This document shows, in pieces, positions 1-10,900 of a stretch of DNA of 64,000 bases. Origin of the DNA: an uncultured Pelagibacteraceae bacterium (GTDB lineage Bacteria > Pseudomonadota > Alphaproteobacteria > Pelagibacterales > Pelagibacteraceae); the NCBI GenBank assembly GCA_902515095.1, contig CABXTC010000003.1, positions 62,001-126,000 of the forward strand, read 5' to 3'. Position 1 is the first letter of the stretch; every line of letters begins with the position of its first letter. The translations under genes and the position numbers were made by a program. Below the pieces are notes generated by a model. It had not been told where the DNA came from. It saw only the letters and a list, made by a program, of their open reading frames with translations, and did no database searches.

Positions 1-1793
1 CTAGATTTTTTCCCTGCAGATAATCCACAAACTACTGTATTTTGTTCGCCAGGAGCTGATCCTGTGAAGACAGGACCTATTTCAAATATTGATAAATCTT
101 TAAATCCCCTATCAAGGTTTTTACCCATATAAATAATTAAATTTGAGAATATTGAGTTTCTTAAAACACCTAATTCAGAACTAATAGGATTAACAATTTT
201 AATTTCTTTATTTGTTCCTTTAAAATAATTATTAAAATTTGAGTCTGTAAAAGACCATGTAATTGCCTCTAAGTATCCCTTGGACGCGATTGATCTTTGC
301 AAAAAATGAAACATTTTTTGAGATGAGTTAAGAGTAGATTTAATTCTTTCTTTTTGTGGATATACAGTCTTTATCTTATCGTAACCACTAATTCTCACTA
401 ATTCTTCAATAATATCTATTTGTTGGGAAATATCCGGTCTCCATGACGGTATGTTTAATTTGAGATTTTTTTTTTCTTTTTTAATTTTAAAACCAAGATC
501 GCCTAAAATCTTAATCATTTCTCCAATAGAAATTTTAAAACCAGATACTTTTTCGAATAAATTTGGATCGAAATTTATTGTTTTTGATTTAAAATTTTCA
601 ATTTTTTGAATATCTATTTTACTAACTTCGCCGCCACAAATTTCTTTTATTAATGATGCTGCTTGATTTAGACCATTTTCAATTGACAATGGATCTATAC
701 CTCTCTCAAATCTAAACTTAGCATCAGTATCAATATTTAATTTTTTTGATGTATTTCTAATTGATCTTGGATAGAAATAAGCAGACTCTAATAGAATATT
801 TTTAGTATCTAATTCTGTGCCAGATCGTATACCTCCAATAATTCCTCCTAATCCTAAAACGCCTTTGTTATCACTAATCACACACATGTCATTTTCTAAT
901 TTATAATTTTTGTTATCTAGTGCTGTAAATTGTTCGCCAGATTTAGAGTTTCTAACAGTTATATGTTTATCAATTTTGTCAGCATCGTATGCATGTAGCG
1001 GACGATTAATATCTATCATAACATAATTTGTAACATCTACTATTGCTGTAATAGGTTTTTGACCAACTGATATCAATTTATTCTTAAGCCATTGTGGACT
1101 CTCTGTATTTTTAACATTTGTAATCAAACAACTCCCAAACACTCCACATCCTTGATTTTTTTCCTTGCTAATTTTTACTTTTAAAGTTTTTTTTGTTTTT
1201 GTATAAATTTTTTTTTCTTTTAAATCCAATAACTTACCAAAACCTGAAGCAGCTAGGTCTCTTGCTATTCCTCTAACCCCAAGACAATCTGGTCTATTTG
1301 GAGTAATTGATAAATCGATTAGTTTAGATTTTGATTTTGAAAAATAGCTCTTTCCAATATTTTTTTTGAATTTTAAGGGTAACTCAATTATTCCATCACT
1401 TTCATCAGACAAATTTAATTCAGACTCTGAACAAAGCATCCCATATGAAGTAACACCTCTAATTTTAGCTACTACAAGTTTTGTTTTATTTTTTGGGATA
1501 ATCGCACCTGGTGGAGCATATATAGTAATCAATCCTTCTCTCGCATTACTTGCACCACACACAACTTTTTTAAAATTTTTTTCACCAATATTGACATCAC
1601 AAACTTTGAGTCGGTCTGCATTAGGGTGTTTTTCAGTTTTAATAATTTTCGCTACTTTAAAAAATTCATTACTAGAATTTAAGCTTTCAACACTTTCTAC
1701 CTCTAATCCAATATTGGTAAGTTGATTTAATAGATCCCCCTCTTTTAAATTTGTCATTAAATGATTTTTCAGCCAGTTAAAGGTTATCTTCAT
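1..1793 (-). CDS. pheT: phenylalanine--tRNA ligase beta subunit (partial, C-terminal part beyond the window)
   Basis: Beta subunit of the tetrameric PheRS, which charges tRNA-Phe. About 597 of the usual ~800 codons are visible; the gene leaves the window at its left edge. The N-terminus carries the EMAP-like tRNA-binding domain ([10 protein letters not shown], then [10 protein letters not shown]), followed by the B3/B4 editing region ([19 protein letters not shown]) and a B5-like domain (PSWRPDI). The ATG overlaps the pheS stop by four bases (ATGA), so translation is probably coupled. It is the last visible gene of the thrS-infC-rpmI-rplT-pheS-pheT run. Family assignment is secure; the catalytic-like C-terminal part and ferredoxin-fold anticodon-binding domain cannot be judged. 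Confidence 0.97.
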   Translation of the reverse strand, partial: MKITFNWLKNHLMTNLKEGDLLNQLTNIGLEVESVESLNSSNEFFKVAKIIKTEKHPNADRLKVCDVNIGEKNFKKVVCGASNAREGLITIYAPPGAIIPKNKTKLVVAKIRGVTSYGMLCSESELNLSDESDGIIELPLKFKKNIGKSYFSKSKSKLIDLSITPNRPDCLGVRGIARDLAASGFGKLLDLKEKKIYTKTKKTLKVKISKEKNQGCGVFGSCLITNVKNTESPQWLKNKLISVGQKPITAIVDVTNYVMIDINRPLHAYDADKIDKHITVRNSKSGEQFTALDNKNYKLENDMCVISDNKGVLGLGGIIGGIRSGTELDTKNILLESAYFYPRSIRNTSKKLNIDTDAKFRFERGIDPLSIENGLNQAASLIKEICGGEVSKIDIQKIENFKSKTINFDPNLFEKVSGFKISIGEMIKILGDLGFKIKKEKKNLKLNIPSWRPDISQQIDIIEELVRISGYDKIKTVYPQKERIKSTLNSSQKMFHFLQRSIASKGYLEAITWSFTDSNFNNYFKGTNKEIKIVNPISSELGVLRNSIFSNLIIYMGKNLDRGFKDLSIFEIGPVFTGSAPGEQNTVVCGLSAGKKS

Positions 1794-2857
1794 CTACTTA
1801 GGCCTCGATAATTTGTTGGTACATCCAAAGGATCAAATCCAAAATGATTTAGCCATCTATAATCACAATCAAAAAAAGCTCGTAAGTCATTTATCCCATA
1901 TTTCAACATGGCTAGTCTATCAATTCCAATACCAAATGCATATCCCTGGAATTTTGTTGGATCAACTTTTACATTTTTTAAAACATTAGGATGAACCATT
2001 CCACATCCCAAAATTTCAAGCCAACGATTTCCTTCACCTATTATTATTTTTCCATCTTTGATTTCATATCCTATGTCAACTTCAGCAGATGGTTCTGTAA
2101 AAGGAAAATGGCTTGGTCTAAATCTCATTTTAATTTTTTTTACTTCAAAAAACTCTTTTATAAAATAACTCAAACATCCCTTTAAGTGACCCATGTTTAT
2201 ATCTTTATCAATGTGAAGACCTTCGACTTGATGAAACATTGGTGAATGAGTTTGATCACTGTCTGATCTATATGTTCTTCCAGGTGCAATAATCTTAAAA
2301 GGTGGTTTATCTTTTGACATTGTTCTAATTTGAACAGGAGAAGTATGGGTTCTTAGTAGTGTTTCTTTATTTTGATCCAAATAAAATGTATCATGCATAT
2401 CTCTTGCTGGATGGTTATCAGGAGTATTCAAAGCTGTAAAATTATTATGCTCATTTTCAACGTCAGGTCCTTCTTCAACACTAAAACCTATTTCAGAAAA
2501 TATAGATGATATTTGATCTATAGTTTGTGATACTGGATGAATTTTACCTCTAACAAAAGGTCTCTCTGGTAAAGTGATATCAATTTTTTCTTGTTCTAGC
2601 TTTTGATTAATCTTTGCTTTTTCAATTTCAGAAATTTTTAAATTTATTAAGTTTTGTAATTCATCTTTTATTACATTTAAATCAGAAGCAAATTTTTTTC
2701 TTTCAGTTTCATCTAAAGTTCCAATTTTTTTAAATTGAGATGAAATCAATCCATTTTTTCCAAATAAATCAGTTTTTATTTGATTGATTTCCAAAAGAGA
2801 TAATTTTTCTTTAAGTTTTAAAAGAAATTCGTCTTTTATTTTTTTAAGTTCAGACAT
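1790..2857 (-). CDS. pheS: phenylalanine--tRNA ligase alpha subunit
   Basis: Catalytic alpha subunit of PheRS. An N-terminal coiled-coil arm is followed by the class II core: motif 2 region with [19 protein letters not shown] and motif 3 [10 protein letters not shown] near the C-terminus. I start it at the ATG giving [11 protein letters not shown], which matches the usual N-terminus of PheS. The open frame extends eight codons further to a TTG at 2881, but those residues have no family counterpart and there is no convincing Shine-Dalgarno sequence. About 355 residues, normal length. It lies downstream of rplT and overlaps pheT by four bases. Confidence 0.97.
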   Translation of the reverse strand: MSELKKIKDEFLLKLKEKLSLLEINQIKTDLFGKNGLISSQFKKIGTLDETERKKFASDLNVIKDELQNLINLKISEIEKAKINQKLEQEKIDITLPERPFVRGKIHPVSQTIDQISSIFSEIGFSVEEGPDVENEHNNFTALNTPDNHPARDMHDTFYLDQNKETLLRTHTSPVQIRTMSKDKPPFKIIAPGRTYRSDSDQTHSPMFHQVEGLHIDKDINMGHLKGCLSYFIKEFFEVKKIKMRFRPSHFPFTEPSAEVDIGYEIKDGKIIIGEGNRWLEILGCGMVHPNVLKNVKVDPTKFQGYAFGIGIDRLAMLKYGINDLRAFFDCDYRWLNHFGFDPLDVPTNYRGLSR

Positions 2858-2900
2858 ACTTACAGAGTATTTCTTCAGCAAAATAAAACAATAGTGAAGA

Positions 2901-3257
2901 TTAATTTAAAGCAGATTGAGCTTTTTGGACAATAGTTTTAAAGGCATCTGGGCTATCATACGCTATTTCTGCTAGAATTTTTCTATCAATTTTAATTCCA
3001 CATTTGTTTAATCCGTTAATAAATTTAGAATAAGTTAAGCCCTCTGCTCTCACTCCAGCGTTTATTCTTTGTATCCAAAGTGATTTAAAATCTCTTTTTT
3101 TATTTCTACGGTCTCTATATGCATACTGCATAGCTTTTTCCATAGCCTGCTTGGCAACTCGGATTGTATTTTTTCTTCTTCCCCATTGGCCTTTAACAGC
3201 TTTTAAAACTTTCTTGTGTTTTGCTTTACTGGTTACACCTCTTTTTACTCTTGCCAT
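2901..3257 (-). CDS. rplT: 50S ribosomal protein L20
   Basis: L20 binds 23S rRNA early in 50S assembly and in many bacteria also represses its own operon. The 118-residue product has the typical start [16 protein letters not shown] and the very basic N-terminal extension followed by the globular domain ([16 protein letters not shown]). Length is normal. Its ATG lies one base after the rpmI TAA, so the two are translationally coupled. Part of the conserved infC-rpmI-rplT cluster. No L20 binding site could be recognised in the short leader. Confidence 0.98.
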   Translation of the reverse strand: MARVKRGVTSKAKHKKVLKAVKGQWGRRKNTIRVAKQAMEKAMQYAYRDRRNKKRDFKSLWIQRINAGVRAEGLTYSKFINGLNKCGIKIDRKILAEIAYDSPDAFKTIVQKAQSALN

Positions 3258-3258
3258 T

Positions 3259-3465
3259 TTAACCTCTTAAATTGTAAGGCATGTACGATTTAACTATTTT
3301 ACCATCTTGTTTCGACATTGTGGTTGTACCTCTTAATTTTCTGATTTGAGAATTTGTTCTTTTAATCATGCCATGTCTTTTACCAGCTTGAGCCGTTATA
3401 ACTTTGCCCCTGGCAGATATCTTAAATCTTTTTTTAGCTGAGCTTTTAGTTTTTAGTTTAGGCAT
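3259..3465 (-). CDS. rpmI: 50S ribosomal protein L35
   Basis: Small basic 50S protein of 68 residues starting [15 protein letters not shown], with the conserved [18 protein letters not shown] segment. It has its own predicted promoter (TTGTAA, 17-base spacer, TATAAA) in the infC-rpmI gap and the leader is only about ten bases (CTCGCAAATT before ATG). The same promoter-leader arrangement occurs in front of rpsT elsewhere in the window. So rpmI-rplT, and perhaps pheST, can probably be transcribed independently of thrS-infC. Confidence 0.98.
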   Translation of the reverse strand: MPKLKTKSSAKKRFKISARGKVITAQAGKRHGMIKRTNSQIRKLRGTTTMSKQDGKIVKSYMPYNLRG

Positions 3466-3475
3466 AATTTGCGAG

Positions 3476-3504
3476 TTTATACAAAGAATAGAATTAATTT
3501 ACAA
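3476..3504 (-). promoter_or_regulatory. predicted sigma70 promoter of rpmI-rplT
   Basis: On the minus strand TTGTAA (3504-3499) and TATAAA (3481-3476) are separated by exactly 17 bases, and the ATG of rpmI follows only ten bases after the -10 box. The sequence between (CTCGCAAATT) is identical to the corresponding stretch before rpsT. The transcript would therefore have a leader of only a few bases. Prediction from spacing and from the match between the two sites; no start site has been measured. Confidence 0.65.
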
Positions 3505-3517
3505 CCACTATTAAAGC

Positions 3518-4063
3518 TTATAAAGGCTGGATTACCATTATCATTTGCTTACCATCAAACTTTGGGTGCAATTCCACCTTGCCGATTTCCTTCATATCCT
3601 CCTTTATCTTCGTCATCAATTCATTTCCTAAATGCGAGTGCTGGAGTTCTCGACCCTTAAATCTAATTGTAAATTTTACTTTATCCCCTTTAGCTATGAA
3701 TTTTTTTGCGTTTTTAACTTTAAATTCATAATCATGAGTTTCTGTAACAGGTCTCATTTTAATTTCTTTTAAGGCAATAATTTTTTGCTTCTTTTTTGCT
3801 AGATTAGCTTTTTTTTGGGCATCATATTTATACTTACCCATATCCATTATTTTACAAACTGGCGGTTTTGCTTTTGCGGCAATCTCTATTAAATCAAGAC
3901 CTTGATTTTTGGCCATTGATATTGCTTCATTTGTACTTAAAATTCCCAAGTTTTCTCCATGATTGTCTATAACCTGAACTTCTGGTGATGAAATTCTATT
4001 ATTTGATCTTGGTCCTTGATCTTTAGTTCTTCGCTGGAAATAATTTTGTTTAAAATCTGCCAC
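3518..4063 (-). CDS. infC: translation initiation factor IF-3
   Basis: IF-3 keeps 30S subunits free and checks the start codon. The protein shows both halves: an N-domain with GLDLIEIAAKAKPPVCKIMDMGKYKY, a lysine-rich linker, and a C-domain with FKGRELQHSHLG. About 181 residues, typical length. The start is GTG placed directly after the thrS stop codon with no intervening base, rather than the AUU start famous in enteric bacteria. Cotranscribed with thrS; a separate promoter for rpmI lies in the 52-base gap downstream. Confidence 0.97.
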   Translation of the reverse strand: MADFKQNYFQRRTKDQGPRSNNRISSPEVQVIDNHGENLGILSTNEAISMAKNQGLDLIEIAAKAKPPVCKIMDMGKYKYDAQKKANLAKKKQKIIALKEIKMRPVTETHDYEFKVKNAKKFIAKGDKVKFTIRFKGRELQHSHLGNELMTKIKEDMKEIGKVELHPKFDGKQMIMVIQPL

Positions 4064-5983
4064 TTAATTTGAAGATGCTTTATTTAAAGCAGAAAATGTT
4101 TTTAAAAATTTATCTAATTCCATATTTTCTTGTTTATTAGAATCCAATCTTCTAATGGTTACTGAGTTGCTGTCAACTTCTTTTTTTCCACAAATTAATA
4201 AAATTGGGACTTTTGCAAGTGAATGTTCTCTTATTTTATAATTTAAATTATGATTTTTTAAATCAACTAATGAACTCATGCCAGCTTGTTTTATTTTTTT
4301 TGAAACTTTACTTGCATAATTTTCAAAATCTTCAGAAATGGGAATTACTACTGTTTGTAAAGGAGATATCCAAAATGGAAATTTTCCTGCATAATTCTCA
4401 ATTAAAATTCCTATAAATCTCTCAAGTGATCCAAACAGTGCTCTATGTAACATCACGGGAACTTTTTTTGTTCCATCTTTGTCGACGTAAGAAGCATCTA
4501 ATCTCCCAGGCAAGTTTAGATCAACCTGTACTGTTCCACATTGCCAATCTCTACCGATTGCGTCTCTTAATACAAATTCTATTTTTGGTCCGTAAAAAGC
4601 ACCTTCACCCTTATTTATACTATAATCTAATTTAGAAGCTTTAACTGCCTCTAGCAATGATGCCTCTGCTTTATCCCACACTTTATCCTCACCAACTCTT
4701 ATTTCTGGCCTATCAGCATATTTCAAAACTACGTTTTCGAAACCTAAGTCTTTATAAATATCTAAAATTAAATTAGTTACATTTAGACACTCACTAGTAA
4801 TTTGATCTTCAGAGCAGAATATGTGCGCGTCATCCTGTGTAAATGCCCTCACTCTTAAAAGGCCATGCAAAGCTCCCGAAGGTTCATAACGGTGTACCTT
4901 ACCGAACTCTGTTATTCTTAATGGTAAATCTCTATAACTTTTTAAACCTTGATTAAAAACTTGTATATGGCCAGGGCAATTCATAGGTTTAATTGCAAAG
5001 ACTTTTTCATCTGGAGTTTCAGAAGTATACATATTCTCTCCATATTTTTCCCAGTGACCTGATTTTTCCCACAACAATCTATCTAAAACCTCTGGAGTAT
5101 TTACTTCTTTATATCCTGCCGCATCTTGACGTGCTCGCATATAATTTATTAACTTTTGAAATAAAGCCCAACCTTTTTCATGCCAAAAAACAGATCCTGG
5201 ACTCTCTTCTCTAAAATGAAATAAATCCATTTCTTTGCCAAGTTTCCTGTGGTCTCTTTTCTCTGCTTCTTCGATTCTTTTTAAATAATCGTCTAAATCT
5301 TTTTGGGATGCCCAACCAGTTCCATAAATTCTTTGTAACATCTCATTTTTGGAGTCACCACGCCAATAAGCTCCTGCAACTTTAGTCAACTTAAAAGCTT
5401 TTCCTATTTTCCCAGAAGAAAGTAAATGTGGACCTCTACACAAATCATACCATGTGTCACCATGATGATAGACTGTTAGCTCCTCATTTTCAGGTATACT
5501 CTTAATTATTTCAGCTTTATATTTTTCACCAATTTTTTTAAAGTGGCTTATTGCTTCATTTCTTTCCCAAGTTTCCCTCTTTGTTTTTACATCTTTATCA
5601 ATTATTTGTTTCATTCTTTTTTCAATTTTTTTAAGATCGTCTTCTGTAAAAGGTTCTTTTCGAGCAAAATCATAATAAAAACCATTCTCAATTACTGGGC
5701 CAATAGTTACCTGTGTACCTGGGTATAACTCTTGAACAGCCATCGCCATAATGTGGGCAGCATCATGTCTAATAACTTCTAATCCCTCAGGGTCTTTTGC
5801 CGTGAAAATTTTTACTGAGCAATTTTTTTTTATTGAAAAATATAAATCCTTAAGTTCACCATCTACACTCATTATCAATGCTTGTTTTAATAATGATTTA
5901 CTAATTTTTTCCGCAATATCTAGTCCTGTAACTTCTTTCGAAAATTCAAGATTTTTTCCATCTGGTAATGTAATTGTGGGCAT
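4064..5983 (-). CDS. thrS: threonine--tRNA ligase
   Basis: Charges tRNA-Thr. The 639 residues contain, in order, a TGS domain (MPTITLPDGKNLEF), the second additional (editing) domain with HHGDTWYDLCRGPHL around residue 175, the class II catalytic core with the zinc-ligand segment NCPGHIQVF and motif 3 (HRALFGSLERFIGI), and a C-terminal anticodon-binding domain. Full length. The ATG follows immediately after the TAA of the upstream glycosyltransferase gene (no gap), and infC follows its own stop without a gap, so all three are likely one transcript. Confidence 0.98.
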   Translation of the reverse strand: MPTITLPDGKNLEFSKEVTGLDIAEKISKSLLKQALIMSVDGELKDLYFSIKKNCSVKIFTAKDPEGLEVIRHDAAHIMAMAVQELYPGTQVTIGPVIENGFYYDFARKEPFTEDDLKKIEKRMKQIIDKDVKTKRETWERNEAISHFKKIGEKYKAEIIKSIPENEELTVYHHGDTWYDLCRGPHLLSSGKIGKAFKLTKVAGAYWRGDSKNEMLQRIYGTGWASQKDLDDYLKRIEEAEKRDHRKLGKEMDLFHFREESPGSVFWHEKGWALFQKLINYMRARQDAAGYKEVNTPEVLDRLLWEKSGHWEKYGENMYTSETPDEKVFAIKPMNCPGHIQVFNQGLKSYRDLPLRITEFGKVHRYEPSGALHGLLRVRAFTQDDAHIFCSEDQITSECLNVTNLILDIYKDLGFENVVLKYADRPEIRVGEDKVWDKAEASLLEAVKASKLDYSINKGEGAFYGPKIEFVLRDAIGRDWQCGTVQVDLNLPGRLDASYVDKDGTKKVPVMLHRALFGSLERFIGILIENYAGKFPFWISPLQTVVIPISEDFENYASKVSKKIKQAGMSSLVDLKNHNLNYKIREHSLAKVPILLICGKKEVDSNSVTIRRLDSNKQENMELDKFLKTFSALNKASSN

Positions 5984-7138
5984 TTAATTTAATAATCTTT
6001 TATACTCTGAATAAGTAGAAAAACACATTTTTTCAACATTAAATTTTTTTATTATATTACTTCTTCCCTCTTTACCCATTATATTGATAGATGTTTCATC
6101 CATTGTTAATCCACGAATTATTTTTTTACTCAAAGAATTTGCATCACCTGATTTAAATAAAAAGCCAGTTTTTTCATCATTAATTGTTTCATTTGATCCA
6201 CCAATATTAGAGGCTATGATTAATTTCTCCATTGATTGTGCTTCTACAGATACTCTCCCAAAAGCCTCTGGCTCTATTGAAGGTGATATGACTATATCAG
6301 AAACTTTATATGCTAAAGCCATATCTTTACAGTGATTTATAAATTTGATTTGATTTGTTAAACGATACTGTTCAGTAAGACGAACTAATTTTTTTTTATA
6401 TAAATCTCTACCTTGATCATTGCCAAGTATCACGGCATGAAATGCCTCATAACCTAATTCTATATTGACTAAATTAATTGCTTCAATAAATAATTCTTGT
6501 CCCTTCCATAAAGTGAGTCTGCCTGGCATTAGAATTATTTTTTTTTCATCATTTATTTTCCATTTTTGTAGCAAATTTTTTTCATCATTTTCTATTTTTG
6601 TTGAAGGATCAAAATAATCGATGTTTATACCTCTAAAAATAACTAAAAATTTTTTTTTAGATGATAAAAGTTCAGAATAATTTTCCTTGATATGTGAAAA
6701 AATAAAATTTGATCCTGCAATTATTAAGTTAGATCTAACCATTACAGAATTGTAAAATTTTTTGAACTTTCCATTAAAGTTATATGTGCCATGAAATGTG
6801 GTAACAAACTTTCTTTTAGTCAATTTTGTAGCAAATAGACATGACCATGCTGGTGCTCTACTCCGGGCGTGAACAATTGAAATTTTATAAAATAAAATTA
6901 TCCCTATTAAAAAAATTGTATTGATTAAAATTATTAATGGATTTTTACTATGTACTGGAAGTTTAATTAATTTTACTTTTTTTTTATCAATAAACTTTGT
7001 CAATTCACCACCACTAGTTACTATGAAAGAATCACAACCATTTTCAGGTAAATAATGAGCAACATCATAACATCCAGTTTCGGCCCCTCCATAACCCAAT
7101 TTTGGTATTACTTGTAAAACTTTTATATTAGACGACAT
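5984..7138 (-). CDS. GT4-type glycosyltransferase
   Basis: A retaining GT-B glycosyltransferase of the GT4 (RfaB-like) kind, 384 residues. The N-terminal acceptor domain begins IKVLQVIPKLGYGGAETG; the C-terminal nucleotide-sugar domain has LMPGRLTLWKGQE and the E-x7-E motif in EPEAFGRVSVEAQS near residue 292. It probably adds a sugar to lipopolysaccharide or another envelope glycan at the inner face of the membrane; donor and acceptor cannot be told. It is the first gene of a run that continues directly into thrS, an unusual companion for translation genes. Confidence 0.85.
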   Translation of the reverse strand: MSSNIKVLQVIPKLGYGGAETGCYDVAHYLPENGCDSFIVTSGGELTKFIDKKKVKLIKLPVHSKNPLIILINTIFLIGIILFYKISIVHARSRAPAWSCLFATKLTKRKFVTTFHGTYNFNGKFKKFYNSVMVRSNLIIAGSNFIFSHIKENYSELLSSKKKFLVIFRGINIDYFDPSTKIENDEKNLLQKWKINDEKKIILMPGRLTLWKGQELFIEAINLVNIELGYEAFHAVILGNDQGRDLYKKKLVRLTEQYRLTNQIKFINHCKDMALAYKVSDIVISPSIEPEAFGRVSVEAQSMEKLIIASNIGGSNETINDEKTGFLFKSGDANSLSKKIIRGLTMDETSINIMGKEGRSNIIKKFNVEKMCFSTYSEYKRLLN

Positions 7139-7180
7139 ACAATTAGATTATATAATAATAGACATAACTAATAAACTTTT

Positions 7181-7927
7181 ATGACAAAGTTCAATTACTT
7201 TAAAATAAACAAATCTAAAAAAATCAGATATTTAAAATACAACCAAAAAAATACAGCTTACATTGTTTTTTTACATGGATTTATGTCTGATTTGGAGGGA
7301 AAAAAACCAAAAGTTTTTTTAAATTTTGCAAAAAAAAATAAACTTGGCTTTCTTGCTTTAGAATACTCTGGCCACGGTAAATCATCTGGTAAATTTACTA
7401 ATGGAAATATCTCAAAATGGACTAAAGAAACAAGTATATTAATTAAAAAAGTTGTTAAAAAAAATAGAATTATATTAATTGGTTCAAGTATGGGAGCCTG
7501 GATTTCTTTAAATCAATTTAAATTTTTTAAAAAACAGATTGTAGGGTTTTTAGGAATTGGTTCAGCACCTGAATTTTTAGAAGGGTTAATGTGGAATAAA
7601 TTTTCAAAAGAAATGAAAAAAGAATTAAAAAAAAACAAAATTATAAATTTAAAGCATGGAAGTTATGAGTACCCAATTTCTTTACAATTAATTAGAGATG
7701 GTCAAAAAAATAAAGTATTTCACAAAAAAATTAATCATAGATTTAATGTAACCATGGTTCATGGACACAAAGATGAGGTTGTACCTGTTGGTTATTCAAG
7801 AAAAGTTTTGAAGATTTTTAAAAATTCAAAAAAAAAATTGGTAATTGTAAAAAATGGTGATCATAGTTTATCTTCACCTAAATGGTTAAATATTTTAAAA
7901 AAAGAATTAAAAATTATTATTAACTAA
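7181..7927 (+). CDS. alpha/beta hydrolase, serine-esterase type
   Basis: A 248-residue alpha/beta-fold hydrolase. The oxyanion region is HGFMSDLEG, the nucleophile elbow is GSSMGAW near residue 104, and the likely acid and base are the Asp in HGHKDEVVP and the His in NGDHSLS. Such proteins hydrolyse small esters or thioesters; the substrate is unknown. Strongly lysine-rich, as in its neighbours. Divergent from the glycosyltransferase (42-base gap) and convergent with gltB, with which it overlaps by eight bases at the 3' ends. No signal peptide, so cytoplasmic. Confidence 0.8.
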   Translation: MTKFNYFKINKSKKIRYLKYNQKNTAYIVFLHGFMSDLEGKKPKVFLNFAKKNKLGFLALEYSGHGKSSGKFTNGNISKWTKETSILIKKVVKKNRIILIGSSMGAWISLNQFKFFKKQIVGFLGIGSAPEFLEGLMWNKFSKEMKKELKKNKIINLKHGSYEYPISLQLIRDGQKNKVFHKKINHRFNVTMVHGHKDEVVPVGYSRKVLKIFKNSKKKLVIVKNGDHSLSSPKWLNILKKELKIIIN

Positions 7928-10900
7928 CTTCTTTAATTTTAGAATTTAATGAAATTGGATTTTCAAGTTTATTGATCATTTCTTTTGGGCAAACTTGAAC
8001 AAAATTCTTAATTTCATCTTTAAAGTTTTTAATTATGTTCTTCGATATTAATGAACCTGTTTCCTCAGAATGCTCAAAGACTAGCCCTTTTAAAAAAGTC
8101 GTCCAATATTCTGTTTCAACATTCTGCCAAATAACTGAGTCTGGATTTACTTTTTTCTCAAACTCATTAAATTTATCATAAATAAATGCCATGCCTCCAG
8201 TCATGCCTGCTGCAAAATTGTCACCCACATTTCCTAAAATTACTACTGTCCCTCCAGTCATGTATTCACAACCATTAGAATCACACCCTTCAATGACTGT
8301 GGTAGCACCAGAATTTCTTACTGCAAATCTATCACCTGCTTGACCAGCAGCAAAAAGTTTGCCAGAAGTAGCACCGTAGAGAACTGTGTTACCAATAATT
8401 GTATTTTCGTTAGAAACTAAATTACTTTCGTCTGAAAGTTTTATTGAAATTGTAGCTCCCGACAATCCTTTACCAACATAATCATTCGCATCACCTTTAA
8501 GATTTAATTTTAATCCTTTTGATGAAAAAGCACCAAATGATTGTCCTGCAGAACCTTTAAAATTTAATATAAGAAAATTTTCTTTTAATTTTTCATAACC
8601 ATACTTTTTGTAAAGATGGTGTGAAATTCTTGTACCAACGGCTCTATTCGTGTTTTTAATAATAAATTCTTTTTCAATTTTATGTGAATTGTCTAAGGAT
8701 TGTTCTATCTCTGGCCAAATTTTTTGGTCTAATGTCTCAGGTACTTTGTTAATCTCTTTAGACTCACAATATCTCTTATTGCTTCCAGGGTCTGCCTGAA
8801 CAAATAGCGGATTTAAGTCTAAATCATCTAAATTTGGTGAAGCCTTATTTACTTGCATTAATAAGTCTGTTCTACCAATAATATCATTTAATGATTTAAA
8901 ACCTAGTGCGGCTAAAATTTCTCTTACTTCAGAAGCAATAAAAGTAAATAAGTTAACAACCTTATCTGGAGTGCCAGTAAATTTTTCTCTCAATTTCTTA
9001 TCTTGTGTACAAACACCAACTGGACAAGTGTTTGAATGACACTGTCTTACCATTATACATCCCATTGCTACCAAAGCTGTTGTAGCAACTCCGTATTCTT
9101 CTGCTCCCATCATTGCGGCTATAACAACATCTCTACCAGTTTTAATACCACCATCAGTTCTTAATGTAACTTTGTGTCTTAAATTGTTTAATGTTAAAAC
9201 TTGATTAGCTTCTGTTAGACCCATTTCCCATGGTATTCCAACATATTTAACACTTGTTTGAGGGGTTGCACCCGTTCCTCCATTATGACCTGAAATCAAA
9301 ATAATATCTGCTTTTGCTTTAGCAACACCTGCTGCAATTGTTCCAATTCCAGATGAAGCAACCAATTTAACCCCAATTCTTGCGATTGGATTTATCTGTT
9401 TTAAATCATAAATTAGTTGAGCTAAATCCTCTATCGAATAAATATCATGATGTGGTGGGGGAGAAATTAATGTTACTCCTGGAGTAGAATGTCTTAGTCT
9501 TGCGATTTCTTTTGTTACTTTAAAACCTGGTAACTGACCTCCTTCACCTGGCTTTGCACCCTGGGCCATTTTAATTTCTATTTCGTTACAATTATTTAAG
9601 TAATTTACAGTCACACCAAATCTAGCTGATGCAATTTGTTTCACCCTAGAATTTGCACTATCACCACCGTCCATAATCTTGAATCTATCAGCATCTTCAC
9701 CTCCTTCACCACTACAAGAGGCTCCTTTAATTCTATTCATTCCAATTGCTAATGTTTCATGTGCTTCTTTGGATAAAGCACCATGAGACATGCTTCCACT
9801 GCCAAATCTTTTTAATATTTTTTCTATTGGCTCAACTTCTGATATATTTATCGATGAACCTAATTTCTTTTTTCTAAAATCAACTAAATCTCTCAAATTT
9901 ATTGGTGGCAGATTATATATTCCATCAGCATATTTCTTATATGCCTCATATGAATTTGAGCCTACAGCACTCTGTAATAAATGAATGAGTTTCCCTTGAT
10001 ATTGATGTGTCTCTCCATTTTTCCTATATCTATAAATACCTCCAATAGGCAAGACTGTTTCTGTACTCTCAAATGCTTCTTTATGAATTTCTCTTATTTT
10101 TTTTTCAATTCCAACCAAGCCAATACCTGAAATTTTTGATATAACTCCAGGGAAGTAATCATCTACAACTGTTCTACTTAATCCAACAGTTTCAAAATTA
10201 CATCCACCTCTATAAGAACTTAAGACAGAAATTCCCATTTTAGACATTATCTTCAATAAACCTGCGTTAACTGAATTTATATAACGCTGCACACACTCAT
10301 CAAAACTATATTGGCCAAAAAGTTTTTTTTCGTATCTATGGTATAAACTGTCAAAAGCTAAATATGGATTTACTGTTGTTGCACCAACCCCAATTAATGT
10401 TGCAAACGAGTGTGTATCTATAGCTTCACCAGATTGAACATTAATAGAAACATATCCTCTTAATTTTTTTTGTATTAAAAATGTGTTTATGGCTCCAACA
10501 CATAATAACATCGGCATTGGTAATCTTTCAGAGGAAATATTTTTATCACTCAAAATTACTTGTGTAATACCTTGTCTTACAGCGATTTCTGACTCTTTTT
10601 GAATCCTGCTAAGAGAGTCTGTTAGATTTTCATCTTGTGAAAAAGAGCAATCTATTGTTACTGAATTTTTACCAAAAAAATTAATAAACTTATTAAATTG
10701 GGAATTTGATAGAATAGGACTATTTAATACATAAATATTCTCTTTCGTTAAGGTATCGAAATCAAGAATATTTCCTAAGTTTCCAAATCTAGTTTTTAAA
10801 CTCATTACTTTGTTTTCCCTCAAAGAGTCAATTGGTGGATTTGTTACTTGACTAAAATTTTGCCTAAAAAAATGATAAAGTGGTCTGTACTTATCAGATA

